Assembly (NCBI GenBank): GCA_023252315.1
Contig: JAJPEB010000086.1
Span: 1-5,882 of the forward strand
Length of the DNA stretch: 5,882 nt
Direction: 5' to 3'
From: Candidatus Woesearchaeota archaeon
GTDB lineage: Archaea; Nanobdellota; Nanobdellia; Woesearchaeales; UBA525
Part shown: positions 1 through 4,538 of the stretch, in pieces
How positions within the stretch are numbered: position 1 is the stretch's first letter
How the letters are laid out: each line of letters opens with the position of its first letter
Program-made: the position numbers and the translations under genes
Notes under the pieces: model-generated
Told to the model about the DNA's origin: nothing
The model's input: the letters and a program-made list of their open reading frames with translations, nothing else
The model's database searches: none

Positions 1-654
1 CAGCGCGCGCTCGCGGCCTCCCGCGAGGAGGGGCTCGCGCTCGAGCGCAGGATCGGCGCGCTCGAGCAGGAGCGCGCGGAGCTCGCGCAGGTGCGCGCGC
101 GCGCGGGAGCGCTCGAGGGCGAGCTCGCGCTCGGCGACGCGCGGCTCTCGCGCGAGCGGGCGCTGCGCGCATGGCTCTCCGAGCGCTTCTCGCCGTTCGC
201 GGGCGCGGTCGAGCAGCGCGTGCTGCTCGCGATCCACGCGACGTTCGACGCCGCGATGCGCGAGTGGTTCGCGCGCCTCGTCGAGGACGACGGGCTCTCG
301 GTGCGCATCGACAAGGACTTCTCGCCGCTCGTGCAGCAGCACGGCTACGACACGGACATCGCGCACCTCTCGGGCGGCGAGCGCACGGCGGTCGCGCTCG
401 CGTACCGGCTCGCGCTCGTGCACGCGATCCACGCGCTGCTCCCCCACCTTGGCACGTCAGGGCTCATCATGCTCGACGAGCCGACGGACGGCTTCTCGAG
501 CGAGCAGCTCGCGCGCATGCAGGAGGTCCTCCAGGAGCTGCGCATGGAGCAGGTCGTGCTCGTGAGCCACGAGCAGCAGCTCGAGGGCGCGGTCGACCAC
601 ATCGTGCGCGTGCGCAAGTCGCACGGCGGCTCGGCGATCGACACGCTCGCGTGA
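1..654 (+). CDS. rad50: DNA repair ATPase Rad50, C-terminal part (5' end outside window)
   Basis: This is the C-terminal 217 residues of Rad50, the ABC/SMC-like ATPase that works with Mre11 on DNA double-strand breaks; the start lies outside the window. Residues 1 to about 50 (window numbering) are a charged Glu/Arg/Ala/Leu coiled coil, the end of the long Rad50 arm. The C-terminal ABC lobe follows: signature motif LSGGER at 367-384, Walker B with catalytic Asp-Glu in LIMLDEPTDGF at 463-495, and the H-loop histidine in LVSHEQQ at 568-570. The order and spacing match an intact Rad50/SMC C-terminal lobe, and the reading frame is open from base 1 to a TGA at 652-654. The generic SMC/RecF family is the alternative, but LDEPTDGF followed by a short tail fits archaeal Rad50 best. 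The mre11 partner gene is probably upstream, outside the window (inference). Confidence 0.9.
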   Translation, partial: QRALAASREEGLALERRIGALEQERAELAQVRARAGALEGELALGDARLSRERALRAWLSERFSPFAGAVEQRVLLAIHATFDAAMREWFARLVEDDGLSVRIDKDFSPLVQQHGYDTDIAHLSGGERTAVALAYRLALVHAIHALLPHLGTSGLIMLDEPTDGFSSEQLARMQEVLQELRMEQVVLVSHEQQLEGAVDHIVRVRKSHGGSAIDTLA

Positions 655-668
655 GCGCGCAGGAACCA

Positions 669-676
669 TTTTAAAC
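669..676 (+). promoter_or_regulatory. TATA box of the 699-1187 gene
   Basis: TTTTAAAC stands alone in very GC-rich sequence just after the rad50 stop. Its centre is about 26 bases before the ATG at 699, so the transcript should begin at or next to the start codon (leaderless). No Shine-Dalgarno sequence is visible between the two. Confidence 0.7.
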
Positions 677-698
677 CGGCGCCCTCGTTCGCGCGCGC

Positions 699-1187
699 AT
701 GCAGGAGCATCTCGAGGCGGTGGAGGAGTTCACGGCCCGCTACGCGAAGGCGCGCGCGACCCACAGGATCCTGCCCGAGCTCGCGCAGGTCGACGCGGAA
801 TGGGAGATCCTCGAGACGGTCTCGCGCGAGCGCCACTTCCCGCGCAATGCGGTCACGTACACGCGCTCGCACGCGCTGCGCGCGATCAACAGCTGGGCGG
901 GCTACCTGCACGAGTTCATCCTGCCGACGCCGCACAACGCGGTCGCGCTCGAGGAGTACAACTACTTCGACGACAAGGAGAAGGAGCGCATCGTGACGGT
1001 GCTCAACTGGATCATGTACTGCAACAGGGAGGCGAACCTGCTCCAGCTCGACGAGGACGATGCGAAGAGCGCGGCGTTCGTCGCGCGCATCCTCTCCGAA
1101 TGGGGAGAGCGCAAGCCGCTGCTGCGCGAGCTGCTCACGAAGAACACGGCGATCTGGCGCGAGAAGGCGACAGGAAGGCAGCAATGA
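699..1187 (+). CDS. Conserved-looking hypothetical protein, helical, 162 aa
   Basis: I do not recognise this protein with certainty. It is 162 residues, acidic to neutral, with no signal peptide, membrane segment or metal-binding cysteine cluster. Composition suggests an all-helical cytosolic protein. Distinct blocks are an aromatic/Pro segment around residues 65-85 (SWAGYLHEFILPTP), an acidic DDKEKERI stretch, a NWIMYCNREANLLQL helix, and a C-terminal WGERKPLLRELL amphipathic helix. The high density of Trp/Tyr/His at apparently fixed positions looks like a real conserved family rather than a chance frame, and its codon use (GCG, CGC, CTC, ATC, GAC) matches rad50. The ATG at 699 is chosen because a TATA box sits about 26 bases upstream, which implies leaderless expression. 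It follows rad50 by 44 bases but has its own promoter, so a role in repair is not implied. Confidence 0.8.
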   Translation: MQEHLEAVEEFTARYAKARATHRILPELAQVDAEWEILETVSRERHFPRNAVTYTRSHALRAINSWAGYLHEFILPTPHNAVALEEYNYFDDKEKERIVTVLNWIMYCNREANLLQLDEDDAKSAAFVARILSEWGERKPLLRELLTKNTAIWREKATGRQQ

Positions 1188-1237
1188 TCCCTTGACGCCG
1201 TTCAGCCCTGCCCACGGCTCGGGCCCTCTCGAAACCC

Positions 1238-1245
1238 TTATAAAA
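1238..1245 (+). promoter_or_regulatory. TATA box of tRNA-Pro
   Basis: TTATAAAA is a near-ideal archaeal TATA element. It is centred about 32 bases before the first base of tRNA-Pro, predicting a start near 1268 and a 5' leader of only a few bases. Confidence 0.75.
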
Positions 1246-1273
1246 TCCCCTCGGTGCCCTCCGCGCGATACCT

Positions 1274-1347
1274 GGGGCTGTGGTCTAGCTTGGTATGATT
1301 CACGCTTGGGGTGCGTGAGGTCGGGGGTTCGAATCCTCCCAGCCCCA
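1274..1347 (+). tRNA. tRNA-Pro (anticodon GGG)
   Basis: This is a complete 74-base cloverleaf. The acceptor stem GGGGCTG (1274-1280) pairs perfectly with CAGCCCC (1340-1346), and the discriminator base is A1347. The anticodon stem CACGC/GCGTG (1301-1305, 1313-1317) encloses the loop TTGGGGT, giving anticodon GGG at 1308-1310. The variable loop is AGGTC and the T arm is GGGGG-TTCGAAT-CCTCC with one G-U pair. The D stem is weak (GTCT against TGAT, with a U-U at 13-22), as I recall for archaeal tRNA-Pro. There is no intron, and CCA is not encoded (TTC follows). The anticodon reads CCC/CCU proline codons. An open frame runs through this gene by chance and is not coding. Confidence 0.96.
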
Positions 1348-1415
1348 TTCAGGCACGCGCGCTCCGCATCTTCCGCGCACCGACGCCCAGCTGCCGCGAA
1401 TCCTCCACCACAACG

Positions 1416-1423
1416 CTTAAATA
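1416..1423 (+). promoter_or_regulatory. TATA box of the 1447-2883 gene
   Basis: CTTAAATA in GC-rich surroundings. Its centre is about 27 bases before the in-frame GTG at 1447 and 54 bases before the ATG at 1474, so it bears on the start choice: it favours a leaderless GTG start. Confidence 0.65.
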
Positions 1424-1446
1424 CGCTCTTCTCCGCAAATCGGGCC

Positions 1447-2883
1447 GTGGAAAGGGTAGCGCTCTCTCGCGGGATGTGGATCTTGCTCGCGCTCATCCTC
1501 GCGGCGCCGCTCGCGCACGCCTCGTACAGCATCGACGTGCAGCCGATCAACAACGAGATCGGGCTCGACGAGAGCGCGACGTACAACGTCACGATCCGCA
1601 GCTTCGAGCCCACGGAGAGCCGCTTCCAGGTCTACACGATCGACGCGTTCTGGAGCGTCAAGACGAGCCCGGTGACGCCTAGCGTCCCCGCGAACGGCGA
1701 GACGTCGTTCATCCTCTCGCTGCGCCCCGGCACGGACGCGAGGGCGGGCGCGCAGGGGGTGGGGGTCACGTTCAAGGACCTCGCGACGGGCACGCTCATC
1801 AAGCAGGATGTCGTGCTCAACCTGCGCACCGGCATCACCCCCGTGGGCGAGTACGTGCCCGCAGTCGCGCTCGAGCTCATCATGCCGTACGACGTCGACC
1901 CGCGCGCCCCCGTCCCGATGCGCATCGACCTGCGCAACCGCAACGGCCTCAACATCTCGAGCATCGCGGTCCAGGTCTCCTCCCCCCACTTCTCGACATC
2001 GTTCGCGATGCCGCTCCCGCCGCTCTCCGAGCGCACGCGCGACGTGCCGGGCCTCGCGCTCGACCCGCTCACGGCGCCCGCAGAGGAGGAGGTGTCCGTG
2101 CGGCTCATCTACAACGGCCAGGTCATCAACCAGCTCGAGAAGAACTACAGGATCGAGGAGTACACGTCGATCCGACAGCGCGTCGACTCCCAGGAGTTCC
2201 TCTTCAAGACCCAGCGCGACATCACGGTCACGAACGACGGCAACGTCGCGAACACGGCGATCGTGCGCGTGCCGACCTCGCTGCTCACCTCGCTCTTCGT
2301 GAGCTCGTCGCTGCAGTACAGCAGGGCGGTCGAGGACGGGCAGCGCGAGCTCATGTGGAGCGTGCCGCTCGGCCCCGGCGAGAGCAAGACGTTCACGTAC
2401 ACGGAGAACTACCGCATCCTGCTGCTCCTCGCGGTGCTCGCGGTGTGCAGCGCCGTCCTCTACCTCGTGCTGCGCAGCCCCGTGATCGTGCTCAAGGAGG
2501 CGGTCGGCGTCGTGAAGGAGGACGGGGTCTCGCGCATCAAGGTGCGCATCTTCGTCAAGAACAGGAGCGCGCGCCTCATCCGCGACCTCGAGATCGCGGA
2601 CAGGGTGCCGAGCCTCGCGGACGTGATCGGCGAGGAGCGCTCGGGCAGCATCGCGCCGAGCAAGGTCGCGGTGAGCGACAAGAAGGGGACGCTGCTGCGC
2701 TGGAACCTCGACGTGCTCGAGCCGTACGAGGAGCGCGTGCTCACGTACCAGGCGAAGAGCAAGCTCAAGATCATCGGGCGCATGAGCCTGCCCAACGCGA
2801 AGGCGAAGTTCATGGTGCGCGAGCGCGAGCGCGTCGTCTTCAGCAACAACATCGAGCTGGTCGAGAAGTTCAGGGAGCGATAG
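1447..2883 (+). CDS. Membrane-anchored surface protein: signal peptide, Ig-like ectodomain, TM, cytosolic DUF11-like domain
   Basis: This 478-residue protein is predicted to cross the membrane once after a signal peptide. Residues 1-25 form the signal sequence (Arg-containing n-region, hydrophobic WILLALILAAP core, AHA before the likely cleavage site). Residues 26 to about 320 are beta-rich Ig-like/NEW3- or DUF11-like repeats with sequons such as NVT and NIS, expected outside the cell. Residues 324-342 are a clear membrane helix (ILLLLAVLAV...LYLVL, 2416-2472) followed by Arg. Residues about 345-478 are a second DUF11-like domain (RVPSL at 386, LLRW ending at 419, LTY ending at 434), predicted cytosolic. 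The GTG at 1447 is chosen because of TATA spacing; ATG at 1474 (469 aa) is the alternative and would trim the n-region to one residue. Its function is unknown; surface structure or adhesion is plausible. It is flanked by tRNA genes and appears monocistronic. No enzyme motif is visible. Confidence 0.85.
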   Translation: MERVALSRGMWILLALILAAPLAHASYSIDVQPINNEIGLDESATYNVTIRSFEPTESRFQVYTIDAFWSVKTSPVTPSVPANGETSFILSLRPGTDARAGAQGVGVTFKDLATGTLIKQDVVLNLRTGITPVGEYVPAVALELIMPYDVDPRAPVPMRIDLRNRNGLNISSIAVQVSSPHFSTSFAMPLPPLSERTRDVPGLALDPLTAPAEEEVSVRLIYNGQVINQLEKNYRIEEYTSIRQRVDSQEFLFKTQRDITVTNDGNVANTAIVRVPTSLLTSLFVSSSLQYSRAVEDGQRELMWSVPLGPGESKTFTYTENYRILLLLAVLAVCSAVLYLVLRSPVIVLKEAVGVVKEDGVSRIKVRIFVKNRSARLIRDLEIADRVPSLADVIGEERSGSIAPSKVAVSDKKGTLLRWNLDVLEPYEERVLTYQAKSKLKIIGRMSLPNAKAKFMVRERERVVFSNNIELVEKFRER

Positions 2884-2912
2884 GCCTCCCGGGCAGTTCT
2901 CCCATCCCTAAA

Positions 2913-2921
2913 CTTTAAATA
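2913..2921 (+). promoter_or_regulatory. TATA box of tRNA-Tyr
   Basis: CTTTAAATA, centred about 30 bases before tRNA-Tyr, predicts transcription starting near 2944, leaving almost no 5' leader. Confidence 0.7.
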
Positions 2922-2946
2922 CGCCTCGCGTCTCTCGCGAGCACGA

Positions 2947-3071
2947 CCCCCTGTAGCTCAACGGCAGAGCGCTCGGCTGTAGATGTCGTGATGATGCGGC
3001 CCTCAGGGGCCAGACGTGATTCACGATCAGCCGTTCCCGAGAGGTTGCTGGTTCAAATCCGGCCGGGGGGA
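2947..3071 (+). tRNA. tRNA-Tyr (anticodon GUA) with 53-base intron
   Basis: Exons are 2947-2982 and 3036-3071, giving a 72-base mature tRNA. The acceptor CCCCCTG (2947-2953) pairs with CGGGGGG (3064-3070), with one U-G pair; the C1-G72 pair is the archaeal tyrosine identity element. The D stem is GCTC/GAGC (2956-2959, 2967-2970). The anticodon stem CTCGG (2972-2976) pairs with CCGAG (3037-3041) around the loop CTGTAG-C, anticodon GTA at 2979-2981. The variable loop is AGGTT, the T arm GCTGG-TTCAAAT-CCGGC, and the discriminator A3071. CCA is not encoded. A splice after A2983 would give an A at position 38, but the bulge-helix-bulge fold supports 37/38 with C38. Confidence 0.94.
2983..3035 (+). 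other. Archaeal tRNA intron (BHB type, position 37/38)
   Basis: This 53-base intron is removed by the archaeal tRNA splicing endonuclease. The predicted bulge-helix-bulge has the anticodon stem as outer helix. The central helix is CTGT (2977-2980) against GCCG (3030-3033): C-G, U-C mismatch, G-C, U-G. The 5' bulge is A G|A (2981-2983) and the 3' bulge is T T|C (3034-3036). The inner helix is T2984-A3029, G2985-C3028, an unpaired T3027, then TCGTGA (2986-2991) with TCACGA (3021-3026). The intron tip is a GGCCC/GGGCC hairpin (2998-3002, 3007-3011) with a TCAG loop. The central-helix mismatch makes it slightly non-ideal. Confidence 0.8.
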
Positions 3072-3095
3072 TTCTTTCCTTTTCCCATCGAAAAA
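3072..3095. terminator. Possible bidirectional terminator between tRNA-Tyr and the SRPBCC gene
   Basis: The plus strand is T-rich directly after tRNA-Tyr (TTCTTTCCTTTTCC, 3072-3085), fitting archaeal oligo-T termination. On the minus strand a T5 run (plus A5, 3091-3095) follows the SRPBCC stop by about 13 bases. The transcripts converge here. No strong hairpin is present. Confidence 0.45.
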
Positions 3096-3108
3096 CGGGA
3101 GCGCGGCA

Positions 3109-3549
3109 TCATGCTGAATCCTCTTCGAGAATCCTCTTGAGCTTCGACAGGTCTTTGTTGTTCGTCCGCCGCATTGCAACCGCTATAAACGGGCCCAGAA
3201 CCCACGAGAACCCCTTTGGCCGCCCCCTGTTGCGCAGTTCCATGCGCGTTCTGCGTTTCCCGATGGGGGTCCATCGATACGTGGTTTCCATGGGGAACGG
3301 CCCTTGCGAGGTGCGCATCACCAGCACCTGCGGCGAGAGCTCCACGAACTCGTACGTGTAGCTCAACCGACGGCCGAGAAACTGCGCTACGAAATCCACT
3401 CTCGTTCCGACACGCAAGGGCGGCTTTGTCCTCCACCGAACGGATCTTATGTTGGCGTACCAATCGGGGGCATGATCGGGATTTCTGGCGAACCCCGCCA
3501 CCTGCCGCCAGGGCCGGTTGATGGTGATCCTGGTTACCACGTCAACCAT
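3109..3549 (-). CDS. SRPBCC/START-fold family protein (polyketide cyclase/ligand-binding type)
   Basis: This 146-residue protein matches the SRPBCC (START/Bet v1-like) helix-grip fold pattern and the usual family length. The N-terminal strand VVTRITINRPWRQV (residues 4-17) leads into NPDHAPDWYANI, the typical 'W' segment after the first helix. Beta strands then follow around VGTRVDFVAQF, YTYEFVEL, VLVMRTSQG and TTYRWTP, and the protein ends in a long C-terminal helix (AVAMRRTNNKDLSKLKRILEE). Members bind hydrophobic small molecules or act as cyclases/hydrolases; no specific ligand can be read from sequence. Codon use is unlike the neighbours: Arg is spread over CGG, AGA, AGG, CGT and CGA, with many third-position A/T codons, and GC is visibly lower. 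This suggests recent acquisition (inference). The ATG at 3549 is the most upstream good start. No Shine-Dalgarno is present. It is convergent with tRNA-Tyr. Confidence 0.8.
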   Translation of the reverse strand: MVDVVTRITINRPWRQVAGFARNPDHAPDWYANIRSVRWRTKPPLRVGTRVDFVAQFLGRRLSYTYEFVELSPQVLVMRTSQGPFPMETTYRWTPIGKRRTRMELRNRGRPKGFSWVLGPFIAVAMRRTNNKDLSKLKRILEEDSA

Positions 3550-3570
3550 CTTTGGAATAATGGGGCGGGG

Positions 3571-3578
3571 TTTATCTG
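3571..3578 (-). promoter_or_regulatory. Weak TATA-like element of the SRPBCC gene
   Basis: On the minus strand, CAGATAAA (plus TTTATCTG) is centred about 25 bases before the ATG at 3549. It is the only AT-rich stretch at the expected distance and is a poorer match than the other TATA boxes in the window. Confidence 0.35.
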
Positions 3579-3643
3579 TATTCCTGTGGGAGCCCTTCGT
3601 GCGGACGTCGGAAAATCATGTTTGGGCGCCTGGAGGAGCGGCC

Positions 3644-4435
3644 CTACTCGAGCATCTCCTTCTCTGCGTCGGAGAGCGTCCCCACCTCCTTCACCTTCAT
3701 GCCCGTCTGGTTCACGATATCCTGCAGGCTCACCGTCTGCGGCACCTCGCGTATGTAGCGGAACGTGCCATGGCGCCGTGTGCCTTGGCGGATAGTCTGC
3801 GTATAGGTCACGGCCTGTGCCTGCCCCATAGGAACGAGGAAGAGCTTGTACCCCGCCGCTGCCGCGGCCTTCGCCTTCTCGACCACGCCGCCGATCTGCC
3901 CTATCGTGCCGTTCTCGTCGATCGTCCCCGTCATCGCGACGCCCGGCCGGATCGTCTTGTTCTCGAGCGCAGCGACCATCGCGACCGCCGTCGCGGCCCC
4001 CGCGGAGCCGCCGCCGACGACGTCCGCCTCCGACATATCGTAGGCGAGGATGAAGTCGCTCGTCGGCAGGTATCCCGGGACCTCGTTCTTCGCGGCGAGG
4101 AGCGCGATGTTCGCGCTCTCCTGCAGGTCGGGCTCGGTGAACGGGCTCGTGTCGACAAGGACATTCTCGCTGCCGGGGATGAGCCGCACCGTGAGGTTGC
4201 CCATGACGCCCGCAGTCTCCGTCGGATCGACGGCGACCACGGGGACGGTTCGCGAGACCGTGCGCATCGGCTCGAACGCGACGGTCTGCTGCGTCTGCGC
4301 CGCGGCGTTCACGTCGGTGCTCACGCTCGAGCGGACTTGTACGGCATGCTGGTAGAATGCGCCCGTGAGGATCGCCCCAATGACGATTCCCAGGACGAAG
4401 AGCAGTGCGCTTTGCGTGCGTGTTCCCATCTCCAT
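3644..4435 (-). CDS. Membrane-anchored Lon-like (S16 family) serine protease
   Basis: This 263-residue protein has an N-terminal anchor and an S16 (Lon proteolytic) domain without an ATPase domain, resembling the archaeal S16/Lon-family group often classed under COG1750. Residues 9-28 (SALLFVLGIVIGAILTGAFY) form one membrane helix. Residues 64-202 cover the protease core, with the catalytic Ser144 in DVVGGGSAGAATAVAM and Lys187 in QIGGVVEKAKAAAAAG. The 43-residue Ser-Lys spacing equals that of E. coli Lon (Ser679, Lys722). Four sequons (NLT at 80, NKT at 159, NGT at 175 and a later NQT) fit an extracytoplasmic domain. Starts GTG 4438, ATG 4435 and ATG 4429 are all possible; 4435 is chosen for TATA spacing. 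It probably trims or degrades envelope proteins (inference). It lies 103 bases downstream of the DUF4382 lipoprotein on the same strand but has its own TATA box. Confidence 0.88.
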   Translation of the reverse strand: MEMGTRTQSALLFVLGIVIGAILTGAFYQHAVQVRSSVSTDVNAAAQTQQTVAFEPMRTVSRTVPVVAVDPTETAGVMGNLTVRLIPGSENVLVDTSPFTEPDLQESANIALLAAKNEVPGYLPTSDFILAYDMSEADVVGGGSAGAATAVAMVAALENKTIRPGVAMTGTIDENGTIGQIGGVVEKAKAAAAAGYKLFLVPMGQAQAVTYTQTIRQGTRRHGTFRYIREVPQTVSLQDIVNQTGMKVKEVGTLSDAEKEMLE

Positions 4436-4460
4436 CACGGGATGCAGGATGAAAACTTCC

Positions 4461-4468
4461 CTTAAATT
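4461..4468 (-). promoter_or_regulatory. TATA box of the Lon-like protease gene
   Basis: Minus-strand AATTTAAG lies within an AT-rich patch that also contains ATAAATAA (about 4467-4474). Its centre is 26-30 bases before the GTG/ATG pair at 4438/4435, so the transcript should be leaderless or nearly so. Confidence 0.6.
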
Positions 4469-4510
4469 ATTTATGGAGGAATGATCCTTGTCGCCCGACG
4501 GAGCCGGGGT

Positions 4511-4530
4511 GGGAAGAAGGAAAAAGGAGG
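4511..4530 (-). terminator. Pyrimidine-rich terminator after the DUF4382 gene
   Basis: Directly after the TAG at 4539-4541, the minus strand is a C/T tract with a T5 run (4521-4525), typical of archaeal oligo-T termination. It separates the lipoprotein transcript from the protease promoter. Confidence 0.5.
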
Positions 4531-4538
4531 ATTATCGC

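Noticed and set aside
79..790. Repeated 14-mer GAGCTCGCGCAGGT at 79-92 and 777-790
   Set aside because: Both copies are in coding frames and encode Glu-Leu-Ala-Gln with the genome's preferred codons; this is explained by codon bias, not by a repeat element.
1060..1446. Open frame continuous with the Ig-like protein, extending it upstream
   Set aside because: It runs through the whole tRNA-Pro gene and its promoter and overlaps the end of the 699-1187 gene. The signal peptide and TATA box place the true start at 1447 or 1474; the absence of stops is a GC-rich artefact.
345..1613. Long minus-strand open frame
   Set aside because: It is antisense to rad50, the 699-1187 gene, tRNA-Pro and the start of the Ig-like gene. 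Its product is low-complexity and resembles no family; it is a shadow of GC-rich codon bias.
3047..3640. Possible integrated element with tRNA-Tyr as attachment site
   Set aside because: I looked for a second copy of the tRNA 3' end (3047-3071) beyond the SRPBCC gene and found none, and there is no integrase gene in the window.
3518..4465. Plus-strand open frame opposite the Lon-like protease
   Set aside because: It is antisense to a protein with an intact Ser-Lys dyad; its Arg/His-rich composition is typical of a shadow frame.
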